Translations under genes and position numbers: made by a program
Assembly: GCA_902490095.1 (NCBI GenBank)
Contig: CABUCQ010000030.1
Span: 1 to 20,235, forward strand
Direction of reading: 5' to 3'
DNA length: 20,235 nucleotides
Origin: an uncultured Collinsella sp.
Lineage (GTDB): Bacteria; Actinomycetota; Coriobacteriia; Coriobacteriales; Coriobacteriaceae
In this document: piece by piece, positions 1 to 8,463 of the stretch
Layout: each line of letters begins with the position of its first letter
Numbering within the stretch: the stretch's first letter is position 1
Notes under the pieces: generated by a model
The model's database searches: none
Told to the model about the DNA's origin: nothing
What the model saw: the letters and a program-made list of their open reading frames with translations, nothing else

Positions 1-18
1 GAGCCAGTCCCCTGGCTC
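1..18 (-). terminator. Possible terminator hairpin at window edge
   Basis: The 7-bp arms GAGCCAG and CTGGCTC enclose a 4-base loop. The hairpin lies about 30 bp past the stop of the small minus-strand membrane gene. On the plus strand no T-run follows the stem; on the minus strand any T-run would fall outside the window. It is therefore read as a likely minus-strand terminator, but this cannot be confirmed here. Confidence 0.45.
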
Positions 19-48
19 GCCCGCTTTCAATCATGTAAATCGCCGTAT

Positions 49-267
49 CTACTCTGCAGACGAAGATCCACCATCAACGATTGCCTGCTCGGACTCAGGA
101 ATCCCATCGGCACCCGTACTCTGTTCTTGCTCCACCTCTTCGCTGATTGCGGAGGCGGGGGTCGAGCCCTTTGCACCCACGATGTAGGCAGCCCCAAATC
201 CTAACGCAATGGCAATCAAGGTCAAAATCACGTAGACAGGCCAATGGCGCTTAATATACGAAAACAC
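49..267 (-). CDS. Small single-pass membrane protein of unknown function (72 aa)
   Basis: I do not recognise a family. A short basic N-terminus (YIKRHWP) is followed by one hydrophobic span at about residues 11-32. The remaining 40 residues are acidic and rich in Ser, Glu and Gly, so the predicted topology is N-in with a disordered tail outside the cell. Translation starts at GTG, preceded by a clear AAGGAG (273-278) 5 nt upstream, which supports it as a real gene despite its size. It begins only 21 bp after the stop of the large M28-like membrane protein gene on the same strand, so the two are probably co-transcribed, and it may be an accessory partner of that protein. The link to the M28-like protein is inferred only from position. 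Confidence 0.7.
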   Translation of the reverse strand: MFSYIKRHWPVYVILTLIAIALGFGAAYIVGAKGSTPASAISEEVEQEQSTGADGIPESEQAIVDGGSSSAE

Positions 268-288
268 GTTGACTCCTTAGAGCTCCGT

Positions 289-3200
289 CTACGAACGGCG
301 GATAACCTCGGTCACGACCTCGGATACCGTGGCAATGTTCGTCGGGTTGACATTGTGGGGCAGGTCGTCCTCGGTACGAGCGCAAGCCAGACGCGTGCCG
401 TCCACGCCGGCGATGGTGAGGGCTCGGCGGCTCGCCTCGAGCGCGGCATAGGCATCGGTCTTGGCATAGGGCATCTCGAGCGCGCCACAATCGACATGGA
501 ACGACTTGCACACCTTGCTGACCAGGTTCATGATGCGGCGATCGCCCTTGAGCAGCTGCTGTTCGCCCTCGACCGTCACCACCGAAAGCCTACCGGCGCC
601 GACGGATTCAAGATTGATGAAGAATACGCCGCGGAGCTTATCGCGATGCGAAGCCAAGAAGGCCTTCATGCCGGCGCCATCACAATCCGAGGCGCCCGTT
701 GCCACAAACCAGATATCGTGACCGAGCAGCTCATCATCGCCCATAGAGGCGACAGCCGAGAGCATATCTTCGGAAGAAGCGCCATCGGAAGACGTAGCGC
801 CGCCCTTCCAGCCATCGTTATCGTCCTCGAAGTTATCCCACGAACCGATACCGCGACCGGACTTCTTGGCATCGTAATCGTCTTCGACGCCCAGCCAATC
901 ACTCATGCTGTCCTGCTCGTTTTTCCTTTTACGACCGAACAGGCCGCCCAGGCCGCGTTTGCGAGACTTGGGTGCCGCCGGGGCGGGAGCCGAAATGGTC
1001 TCGATCGGCTGCGCGCCCGACGCAACGGGCATAGAAGGCGCAACGGGTGCCGATGTGGGTTCGGGACCCTGGGCAGTAGAAAAGGGGTCGTTGACCTGGG
1101 CAGAGGGATCGGGAAGGTCGAACAGCGACGTGCGAGACGCAACGTTTGCCTGCTTCATAGACGGCAGCGACGGATCGGGGACCGAAGCCAGCGGAGACGA
1201 GGAAGGTGCAGGCGACGGTGCCGACGCCGGATCGGGAACATTCATCTGCGGACGCGGCGATGCCTGGGAGGAAATCTGGGCCATAAGGGAATCGACCGTT
1301 TCGTCCTGGGTGGGAGCGACATTGGCAACCGTGGCACCGGAACCACTCGGGGTCGGCATGGTGAAAATCTGCGTGGAGTAAGGCCTCGACTCATCCGTCT
1401 CGGGAGTCTCGGAAACCGCAGGCACTTCCTCCTGCTCGACCTCGGTCGAATCACCTTGATCGGCTGCCACGTATTGCTCTTCGTCAGAGTTGGCCTCGAC
1501 GGACTCGTCCTCGGCAGCATCAATGGGCTCGTCATCGTCTGCCGCGTCGCCCTGCTCATCGGAAACAGGAAGGGGCTCGGCAATTGCGGTGCCTTGCTTT
1601 TCAAACGTTATCGTGGAATCGAACTGCGCGGCATCAAACGACATGGTGCTATCGACGTGCTGCTGAGCCTCGAAAGACGTTGTTGCCTCAACAACATCCG
1701 CTGACGTCGGTTGCTGGGACTCAAAGGACGTCGTAGCTTCGGCAGCGTCGACGGGCCCGGACTGCATAGCCTCGTTCTGCTCGAACTCTTGCGTCGCGCG
1801 CTCACGTGCCGCCTCGGCTGCCTGCTGCTGAGCGATAGCCTCCTGCTCGGCAGCCTCGCGTGCGGCAGCGCGCTTCTCCTCGAAATCGTCGACAAATTTC
1901 CTGCCCTTTGCAAGCGCACCCTTAAAGAAGTTGGAAGCGCTGGCGCCAATCGAAGAGAACGCGGATGCAATGTCGGCATGCGGCGTTGCCGCGGGAATCT
2001 CGGCCGAGAAATCAGTATCGCTCTCGTAAGACACGCGCCTCGGCTGTTCAACGTAATCGTCGTCAGACTCGTCCGCAACGTCTTGCGCCGGCGCGGCGGG
2101 AGCCAAAATGTCCAGTCCTGCCGCGGGATCGATCGCGGACACCGCCTCGGGCTCGGCAACGGCAGCGGTAACCGCGGCAGACTCATCATCCGCAGTGACA
2201 ACGGGCGCAGGCTCGGGCTCAAACGTCGGCTCCTCGCCCTCCTCGTAATCGAGCGTGCAGGACTCGGGAAGCATTCCGAGTGCACGGATGGCATCCGAAC
2301 CAAAGCGGATGTTGCCGGCGGCGTTGCGATAGAGCTTGGGCTCGGGCTCGGCCGCGGCAGGCTCCTCCGCCGGCTCAGCAGCGGGAACCTCGTCATTGAA
2401 CTCTTCGGCCTGGACAGCCTGATTCTGATCCTCGGGCACGATGGCGCCAATCAGCGTCTCGTCGGCAGACGCACCCTCAAAGCCCTCAATCTGCTCGTCA
2501 AAAGCCTCGCCCTGTTCGGGCTCGGTTTGAGCGTCGGGAGCAATCGGCTGACCGAACTCGTCCTCGGCGTAGGTAGGCTCTTCGTACTCGATGGTGTTGC
2601 CGTAGTCGTTTTGCTGCTGGGCCGCGGCATACTCCGCCGCCGCGCGCGCCATTTCCTCGGCACGACGTTTCTGCTCCCCAAAATAGGTATCGAACGGAAC
2701 ATCGTCGGGAAACTCGTTCTCGCCCTGGAAGGGAGCAACGTTGTCCATAACGCCGAGCATAGCGGCGACAGAAGACTTGTTGCACACCGCGCCGGACGTA
2801 TAGGGAAGAACGTGGCGGTTAGAGATGATGTTTGCCGCGTTGGCAAGTGCAACGAGGGAAGCGAGGATCGCGACAATCCACAGCAGAACCTTGAGCGCGC
2901 CGGGGAGCGGCAGGATACGCAGGATGGCAACGGCAGCAGGGGCAATCGTGGCAACGGGCAACAACTTGGCGATGAGCGCACGATACGAAGCATAGGGCTC
3001 GCGGGCGAGCAGCTCAGCACGGGGAGAGTCGTAGTGTGCGACAACGACCACCGGGCGGTTACGCGGGGACGCGAGCGGGCCCGAGGCCTTGTGGTAGGCG
3101 ATGACATTTTGGCTCACGCCCGTCTTGCCCAGGCGCGAAACCACGGGGTGGCCCGTGCGCTCGAGCACGTAAAGAACGGCGCCGACAATGGCCAGCAAGG

Positions 3201-3447
3201 TGCCGACCAAGCCGATACCGCCGCCGATGCCCATCAGCAGGGCGCCGGCAAACGCAAGAATACCGGTAACGGCAAATGCCAATCTACTGGGCGCCGGGGC
3301 ATTGAACTCCTGAACCTCGGGGTCAAAGCCGTGGTTGCGGAAGATCTGAGCGATATCCTCGGCAGCCAAGCGCTCTTCTTCGCTGCATGCCGGCGTAATG
3401 CCGGTGTTCTGCAGCAGGTGGTTAATATAGTTCTGGGTGTTCGCCAT
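289..3447 (-). CDS. M28-like metallopeptidase-family membrane protein with a large acidic insert (1,052 aa)
   Basis: The N-terminal part has a short soluble segment, a hydrophobic region at about 55-95 (probably two spans), a peptidase-like strand ending in VVVAHYD (134-140, the family's first His and Asp), and another hydrophobic region at about 162-207. After a GAVCN segment (219-223) comes an insert of roughly 670 residues (about 238-910), very rich in Glu, Asp, Ala, Pro and Ser. The fold then resumes with DIWFVATG (911-918), FINLESVG (943-950) and a C-terminal ARTEDD (1023-1028). In M28 aminopeptidases the corresponding places hold a bridging Asp, a Glu-Glu pair, an Asp and a His; here they read Cys222, Ser920-Asp921, Glu947 and Arg1024. 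The protein may thus be catalytically inactive or use altered ligands. I chose ATG 3447 because GGAG lies 7 nt upstream; the open frame continues 50 codons further without a comparable site. The fold assignment is moderately sure; the function is unknown. Confidence 0.75.
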   Translation of the reverse strand: MANTQNYINHLLQNTGITPACSEEERLAAEDIAQIFRNHGFDPEVQEFNAPAPSRLAFAVTGILAFAGALLMGIGGGIGLVGTLLAIVGAVLYVLERTGHPVVSRLGKTGVSQNVIAYHKASGPLASPRNRPVVVVAHYDSPRAELLAREPYASYRALIAKLLPVATIAPAAVAILRILPLPGALKVLLWIVAILASLVALANAANIISNRHVLPYTSGAVCNKSSVAAMLGVMDNVAPFQGENEFPDDVPFDTYFGEQKRRAEEMARAAAEYAAAQQQNDYGNTIEYEEPTYAEDEFGQPIAPDAQTEPEQGEAFDEQIEGFEGASADETLIGAIVPEDQNQAVQAEEFNDEVPAAEPAEEPAAAEPEPKLYRNAAGNIRFGSDAIRALGMLPESCTLDYEEGEEPTFEPEPAPVVTADDESAAVTAAVAEPEAVSAIDPAAGLDILAPAAPAQDVADESDDDYVEQPRRVSYESDTDFSAEIPAATPHADIASAFSSIGASASNFFKGALAKGRKFVDDFEEKRAAAREAAEQEAIAQQQAAEAARERATQEFEQNEAMQSGPVDAAEATTSFESQQPTSADVVEATTSFEAQQHVDSTMSFDAAQFDSTITFEKQGTAIAEPLPVSDEQGDAADDDEPIDAAEDESVEANSDEEQYVAADQGDSTEVEQEEVPAVSETPETDESRPYSTQIFTMPTPSGSGATVANVAPTQDETVDSLMAQISSQASPRPQMNVPDPASAPSPAPSSSPLASVPDPSLPSMKQANVASRTSLFDLPDPSAQVNDPFSTAQGPEPTSAPVAPSMPVASGAQPIETISAPAPAAPKSRKRGLGGLFGRKRKNEQDSMSDWLGVEDDYDAKKSGRGIGSWDNFEDDNDGWKGGATSSDGASSEDMLSAVASMGDDELLGHDIWFVATGASDCDGAGMKAFLASHRDKLRGVFFINLESVGAGRLSVVTVEGEQQLLKGDRRIMNLVSKVCKSFHVDCGALEMPYAKTDAYAALEASRRALTIAGVDGTRLACARTEDDLPHNVNPTNIATVSEVVTEVIRRS
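1594..1740 (-). repeat. Four degenerate T-x-[ST]-F-[ED] peptide repeats inside the M28-like protein
   Basis: Residues 570-618 of the large membrane protein contain TTSFESQQ, TTSFEAQQ, TMSFDAAQ and TITFEKQ in succession, each preceded by a small or acidic residue. The first two copies are nearly identical and the last two diverge. The pattern stands out from the surrounding acidic low-complexity sequence and could be a repeated short linear motif. Confidence 0.6.
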
Positions 3448-3557
3448 GTGCGCTCCACATCCATAATCCGACAAATAGGCCCAATGCATGCACATTAGAA
3501 CCGTATATAGTCGAAAGTATACCCCGAGCGAGCGCAAACGACCGAATTCGGGCCATC

Positions 3558-3586
3558 TTAACGCCTCGAGCGGACAAGGATATAGC
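3558..3586 (+). promoter_or_regulatory. Candidate promoter of the WYL regulator pair
   Basis: TTAACG (3558-3563) and TATAGC (3581-3586) are separated by 17 bp, each matching 4 of 6 bases of the sigma-70 consensus. The site lies 60 bp before the first regulator ATG, in the 198-bp gap between divergent genes. No convincing promoter was found for the M28-like gene on the other strand. This is a weak match. Confidence 0.3.
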
Positions 3587-3645
3587 CTAATCTCCATATC
3601 GGACTAAAATCATGGCAGCAAACCACCTTCTCATGCGAGGACTCT

Positions 3646-4668
3646 ATGACGGCAAGCGACGCGACCGCGACAATTAAAAAGGGGAATTCGGAGCCCGGTT
3701 TCGATAAAACGGCTCAGCGCATCCTCAATCTTTTCTTTGTGCTCAACAGCTCCCCCGAACCGCTGACGACCGAGCAGATCGTCTTGGATTCTGACTTGGG
3801 ATATGGCTCGGGCAATATCGACTCGGATAAGCGCAAGTTTCGGCGCGATCGTGACAAACTGCTCGAGCGTGGCATCTTAATCAAGGAGGTTCGCCCCGCC
3901 GGTGCGCAGGAGACCGAGGAAAGCTCGTGGACAATCGACCGCGAGCACACCTTTGCAGCAGGCGGCCTCATCACCGCAGACGACGCCGATATCCTGCTCA
4001 ACGCCATCGACCAGACACTAGCGGCCGGCTCATCCACTTTTGCCGCACCGCTTGCCGATATTCGCTCCAAGATTGCCTATCTCACCGGTAGGACGACGGT
4101 GGACGAAGCACCAATCCGCCGCTCTCCCACCGTCGATGCGGTATGGAGCGCCTTTGCCGAGCGATGCGCGCTGCGATTTTTATATCAGAACGGACGCGGC
4201 GAGCAGAAAGAACGTACCGTCTGCGTCTACGGCATGTTCGAACGCGAGGGCGTGGCGTACTTCTGCGGCCTCGACAATGTCACCGACGGCATCAGGACAT
4301 TCCGCTGCGACCGTATCGTTCGCGCTTGGCGTCCTTCGAAGGCCTACGCCATCCCTGCGGACTTCAATCTCAACGACTATCTGTTCTTTGAATTCGATTT
4401 TGCCGACCGACCGCCCGTTGCAGCCACGTTCTCGTTCGCCCCTCAGACGCAGATCGATATGATCAACGGCCTCACGCGCGGGCGAGGTGAGCTCGCACAC
4501 ACCGATGCGGGATGGACCTGGACCGTTGACGTGCGTGACCTTGAAGCCGCCGCCTCATTTTGCATGGCCCACGCCGTGGACGGCATGAGGCCCGTGGCCC
4601 CCAAATCGCTCAAGCAGGCGTGGAACCGCCTCATTGAAAGGACGGTGCACGAGCATGCCCGTGCGTAA
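3646..4668 (+). CDS. WYL-domain transcriptional regulator, PafB-like (340 aa)
   Basis: The domain order is that of actinobacterial PafB-type regulators. A winged helix lies at about residues 20-80 and ends in the segment FRRDRDKLLERGI, typical of the family. A WYL domain at about 165-230 contains the AYFCGLD strand and FRCDRI. A C-terminal WCX-like region covers about 255-330. PafB and PafC act together as activators of DNA-damage genes in mycobacteria, and WYL domains are thought to sense nucleic-acid ligands. Whether this pair does the same here is inference. The ATG start has AGGA 8 nt upstream. The next gene, also a WYL regulator, overlaps its 3' end by 14 nt, so they form one operon. The canonical Trp-Tyr-Leu triplet is replaced by Ala-Tyr-Phe here, which is common divergence in this family. 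Confidence 0.85.
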   Translation: MTASDATATIKKGNSEPGFDKTAQRILNLFFVLNSSPEPLTTEQIVLDSDLGYGSGNIDSDKRKFRRDRDKLLERGILIKEVRPAGAQETEESSWTIDREHTFAAGGLITADDADILLNAIDQTLAAGSSTFAAPLADIRSKIAYLTGRTTVDEAPIRRSPTVDAVWSAFAERCALRFLYQNGRGEQKERTVCVYGMFEREGVAYFCGLDNVTDGIRTFRCDRIVRAWRPSKAYAIPADFNLNDYLFFEFDFADRPPVAATFSFAPQTQIDMINGLTRGRGELAHTDAGWTWTVDVRDLEAAASFCMAHAVDGMRPVAPKSLKQAWNRLIERTVHEHARA

Positions 4669-5572
4669 ACTCACCAGCGAGCAGAGACTCTCGCGCGCCA
4701 TCGACATCATGGAGGCCCTCTACGCCGCCGGCGAGAGCGGCATGACACGAGCCGAGATTTGCAGCCGCTTTGACATCACAGGGGTGTCGCTCGACGAGAT
4801 TCTCGAGATCGTCTCGACGCTCGCGGACCGAGAATCGGGCGCGCGCATCATCTGCGAATGCCGCGGCGAGCGCGTGGTCCTCACCGGCGACGCCGGGCGT
4901 GTTCTACCGTTGCGCCTGAGTGCCGCCGAGGGCGCTGTGCTCAACCACGAACTTGAATCGTTGGGGATCGAGCCACAGACGGCAGCCCGGATTCGGCATG
5001 CTCTTCTACCCGAAGAGCTCGGCTATAACCAGCGCGTCTTTGACACCGTCAACCACGGGTCGCACTGGCAGCAGCTGAGCTGCGCCATTCAGGACGGCGT
5101 TCGCTGCCGCATCTCGTATCGCTCGATGGACGATGCACGGCCACGCGAGCGTCTGGTCGACCCCTTGCGCATTACGGCAAACGGCGACCAAACATACTTG
5201 ATTGCCTGGGACATCGCAGTCGATGAGCAGCGCACCTATCGCATGGATAAAATCGAGGGACTCACCTTGACGGAAGACTCCGTCGTGTCTCACGCACCGG
5301 ACGTCGCATCCCTCCACGATTCCCTTGCCCGGACGCAGCGTAGCGCAAAGCTCTTGATGCCATTCAATATGGCGGAACATCTGGACTGGGCCGGCATCAC
5401 CCTAATCGAGCGCGGCGGGGCAGACATGGCAACGGTAACTGTGCATTACGGCTCCGAGCGTTGGCTACTGAGCCAGGTAATCGCAGCGGGCGGAGCCATC
5501 CGCATCTTGGATGACCCCGCCCTGTCAAAGCGCCTGTGCGATATGGCAAAAACCCTCGTCTGTCCGCTTTAG
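4655..5572 (+). CDS. WYL-domain transcriptional regulator, PafC-like (305 aa)
   Basis: This is the second half of the regulator pair. A winged helix at about residues 8-75 leads into the stretch VLPLRLSAAEGAVLNHEL (83-100), which resembles the PafC pattern of a strand followed by a Leu-rich helix. A WYL domain follows at about 138-205, with QTYLIAWD (179-186) and YRMDKI (195-200). The rest corresponds to a WCX-like domain. I chose ATG 4655, with AGGA about 12 nt upstream, over an in-frame TTG seven codons earlier. It overlaps the preceding regulator by 14 nt, which implies translational coupling and probably a heteromeric product. Its stop codon overlaps that of the convergent exonuclease-helicase gene. 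The PafC label rests on domain order and gene pairing, not on a tested function. Confidence 0.83.
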   Translation: MPVRKLTSEQRLSRAIDIMEALYAAGESGMTRAEICSRFDITGVSLDEILEIVSTLADRESGARIICECRGERVVLTGDAGRVLPLRLSAAEGAVLNHELESLGIEPQTAARIRHALLPEELGYNQRVFDTVNHGSHWQQLSCAIQDGVRCRISYRSMDDARPRERLVDPLRITANGDQTYLIAWDIAVDEQRTYRMDKIEGLTLTEDSVVSHAPDVASLHDSLARTQRSAKLLMPFNMAEHLDWAGITLIERGGADMATVTVHYGSERWLLSQVIAAGGAIRILDDPALSKRLCDMAKTLVCPL

Positions 5573-8463
5573 CGCCGCCGCTCGTGGCGTGCGCGCCACA
5601 GTTGCAGATAGTGCCCGATCTGCGCCGATTCGATGCGCTGGTAGGAGCTCGTGGGCAGCGACGTTAAGAACTTCTTTCCGTAGCCCTTCGTCACCAGGCG
5701 CGGGTCGGCCAGAATCAGCACGCCGCAATCGGTCGACGAGCGGATAAGGCGGCCGGCCGCCTGCTTGACCTCGAGCACCGCCTCGGGCAGCGAATAGCGC
5801 GCCCAAGCGCGGTCTTCGCGCAGGTTGCGCTCGCACGAGAGCGGGTTCGTGGGACTCGAGAACGGCAGCTTGGGAATGATGACGCAGCGCAGCGTCTCGC
5901 CGCTGGCGTCGAACCCCTCCCAGAAGGCCTTAAGCGCAAAAAGCGATGAAGTCGGCTCGTTGATAAACCGATCGCGCAGGCGACGAGGAGATGAGTTGCG
6001 CTGCTGGCAGTTGAGCTCCAGACCCGCACGGGCCATCTTGGGCTCAACGCGGGCGTACAGGTCTTCCATGTCGCGCCGATTGGTGAACAGTGTGAGCACC
6101 GATCCGCCCATGGCAAGATGGGCGTCGACCAGCACGCGCTCGAGCGCCGTAAGATAGCTCTCGCGATCGCGCGGATCGGGGATATCGCCCGCAACGACTA
6201 CAGCCATGTTCGAATCGAAGTCGTAGCTCGAGTCCAAGTGCAGCGATGAGGATGTTGAAGCGCCGATGCGATCGAGGCCGACCGCGTGGTTAAAGTGTTC
6301 GAAGCTTTTGGACACCGTCATGGTCGCCGAGGCAAAGATAGCCGTGTGAACCTCGGGCAGCCACTCGGTTGCCAAGGCCTCGCCAATGTCGATGCGCTCT
6401 GCGGTCATTGACTCTCCGCCGGCACGCAGCCTGCGATTGACCTGCAGCGAATACACGTAGTGTTCATCGGTGCCATCAATGATGAGTTTGAGGTTCTCAG
6501 CCAGCTCGTGCAGGCGGCGCGAGATATCACCCAGGTCGACAACAACCTCGGGCTTGTCGGCGGCGACGGCTTGCACCAGCGCGTCGACGCTCTTGTCAGC
6601 CTGTTCCAATACGTCGATGGCAGCGTAGGCCGACTGTAAGAAATCATGCCAGTCGTCAGATTCGCGCAGCTCGGGGCCAATCCATAGATTGGCATTGTCA
6701 TAACCCCCACGGGCACGGCGGCCGAGCTCGCGAACGCCATCGAACACGTCGGCGATTGCCATGCTCGCGCGCGCAACCGTCGACGTCGCCTTGGCAGTAA
6801 GGCCCAGATAGAGCGTAGAGCCCTCGGAGGTTGCCAAATCACGGGAGACCTGGCTTAGCGCACCGGTGCTCGAGCCACCCAGGCGCTCAAACAGAACGCG
6901 TGATTCGTCCGCCGACACCACGCGCGCCCACTGACGGCGCGCCTCGCGCTCGATGGAATGGGCCTCGTCGATTACCCAATGACGAATCGGAGGTAAAATC
7001 CTGCCCTCGGCCGCGACATTGCGGAACAGCAGAGAATGGTTGGTGACCACCACGTCGGCATGCGCTGCACGACGGCGAGCGCCGTGGACCAAACATTTAT
7101 CAGGGAAAAACGGGCAGAGGCGACGAGCACACTCGCGCGAGGCCGTCGTAAAGTCGGGGCGGTTGACGCTGCGCCACCGAATGCCGAGCGAGTCGAGGTC
7201 GCCATCGGCTGATTGGCAGACGTACGCCATAATGACCGCGACCGCCGTGAGCGTGTCCGCCGGATCGCGCTTGGTGGTAATCTCGACCTGGCCGCGGCTC
7301 ATGCGCTCAAGCTTGCGCAGGCATGGATAGTGGTCATACCCCTTGAGAGCGCAAAATGACAGACCACCGTCCAGTTGCTCGGCAAGTTTTGGCAGCTCAT
7401 GGTACATGAGCTGGTCGGCAAGATTGTTCGATTTGGTCGCAATACCAACCGTGATGTTGTTACGGCGCGCTGCCTCGGCAAAAGGCACCAGATAGGCCAT
7501 CGATTTGCCGACGCCCGTGCCCGCCTCAATTACACGATGAGTGCCCGTGACCAGCGCATCGCGGACCTCGAGCGCCATCGCGATCTGCTCATCACGCGGC
7601 TCGTAGGTGGGATACATGCGATTGACCAGGCCACCTGGCGCATAGTCTGCCTCAATCTCCTCACGACTCGGCATCTTGAGGACCGGCAGTTCGTCGGCGT
7701 CCACCCGATCGTCGGCGCGATCGGCCTTGAGAACGTCAGCACGAGCGGCGCTGAGAGAGAAGATAGAACCAGGGTTCTGCCCTGCCAAGAATGAGAAGAT
7801 AGGACGATAGGACCAAGGCACATCCGGATGCATGTCGGCTAGGCGCGCCATGAGGCCCTGAGGCAAGTCGGTGAGCGCCACGAGCAACACGCGCCATACG
7901 CCACACAGGGCGTCGACGTCGGCATTGGCACGGTGTGATACCGAGTCACAGCCAAACAGATCGGCCATAAAAGACAACTTGTGCGATGCCAGGCGCGGAA
8001 GCGCGATGCGCGACAGCGCCAGCGAATCGATCCAGATATCGCTCACGTTGACGCCGCCTTTGACCGACTCGATAAACGAGCGGTCGAACGTGGCGTTATG
8101 TGCGATTACCGGGCAACCACCGACAAAATCGGCGAGAGCGGCTACGGCCTCAACGGCCGACGGGGCATCTGCCACATCGGCATTTGTAATGCTCGTGAGC
8201 TCGGTGATCTCGGCGGGAATCAGCTGCTTGGGATGCACGAAGGTATCGAAGCGGTCGACGACCTCGCGGCCCGAAAGACGGGCCGCCGAGATCTCGATCA
8301 GCTCATTGTCCTGCACCGAAAGACCTGTGGTCTCGGTATCGAGGACGATCACATCTTCCTCGATAAGGCCGAAGGACTGCGTTTTGGCGCGTTCGGCAAG
8401 CGTGGCATAGGAGTCGATGACAAACTGCGGCGTTCCTGACGAAACCGCGTCCTCGATTAGCAT
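5569..8463 (-). CDS. dinG: DnaQ-type exonuclease / DinG-family ATP-dependent helicase fusion (964 aa)
   Basis: The N-terminal third is a DEDDh 3'-5' exonuclease with DTETTG (42-47), HNATFD (122-127) and HRANADVDAL (177-186). The rest is an XPD/DinG-type superfamily 2 helicase with Walker A GTGVGKS (315-321), a DEAH box (499-502) and motif VI QAAGRLIRS (901-909). Cysteines 381, 445, 450 and 457 lie where DinG and XPD proteins bind an iron-sulphur cluster, so a 4Fe-4S cluster is expected. Such fusions are known in Gram-positive bacteria; DinG helicases unwind damaged, R-loop or G4-containing DNA. The ATG start overlaps the ddl stop region by 7 nt, so translation is probably coupled to ddl. No separate promoter is evident. 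Its stop codon overlaps that of the convergent WYL gene, with no terminator between them. Confidence 0.92.
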   Translation of the reverse strand: MLIEDAVSSGTPQFVIDSYATLAERAKTQSFGLIEEDVIVLDTETTGLSVQDNELIEISAARLSGREVVDRFDTFVHPKQLIPAEITELTSITNADVADAPSAVEAVAALADFVGGCPVIAHNATFDRSFIESVKGGVNVSDIWIDSLALSRIALPRLASHKLSFMADLFGCDSVSHRANADVDALCGVWRVLLVALTDLPQGLMARLADMHPDVPWSYRPIFSFLAGQNPGSIFSLSAARADVLKADRADDRVDADELPVLKMPSREEIEADYAPGGLVNRMYPTYEPRDEQIAMALEVRDALVTGTHRVIEAGTGVGKSMAYLVPFAEAARRNNITVGIATKSNNLADQLMYHELPKLAEQLDGGLSFCALKGYDHYPCLRKLERMSRGQVEITTKRDPADTLTAVAVIMAYVCQSADGDLDSLGIRWRSVNRPDFTTASRECARRLCPFFPDKCLVHGARRRAAHADVVVTNHSLLFRNVAAEGRILPPIRHWVIDEAHSIEREARRQWARVVSADESRVLFERLGGSSTGALSQVSRDLATSEGSTLYLGLTAKATSTVARASMAIADVFDGVRELGRRARGGYDNANLWIGPELRESDDWHDFLQSAYAAIDVLEQADKSVDALVQAVAADKPEVVVDLGDISRRLHELAENLKLIIDGTDEHYVYSLQVNRRLRAGGESMTAERIDIGEALATEWLPEVHTAIFASATMTVSKSFEHFNHAVGLDRIGASTSSSLHLDSSYDFDSNMAVVVAGDIPDPRDRESYLTALERVLVDAHLAMGGSVLTLFTNRRDMEDLYARVEPKMARAGLELNCQQRNSSPRRLRDRFINEPTSSLFALKAFWEGFDASGETLRCVIIPKLPFSSPTNPLSCERNLREDRAWARYSLPEAVLEVKQAAGRLIRSSTDCGVLILADPRLVTKGYGKKFLTSLPTSSYQRIESAQIGHYLQLWRARHERRR

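Noticed and set aside
244..3498. Two long plus-strand open frames opposite the M28-like gene
   Set aside because: They mirror the Ala/Glu/Ser-rich minus-strand codons, give Arg- and Gly-rich proteins with no recognisable domains and lack ribosome-binding sites. The minus strand has clear domains and a good start.
3448..3597. A 50-codon N-terminal extension of the M28-like protein
   Set aside because: The extension has no ribosome-binding site and no similarity to the family, whereas ATG 3447 has GGAG at the right distance.
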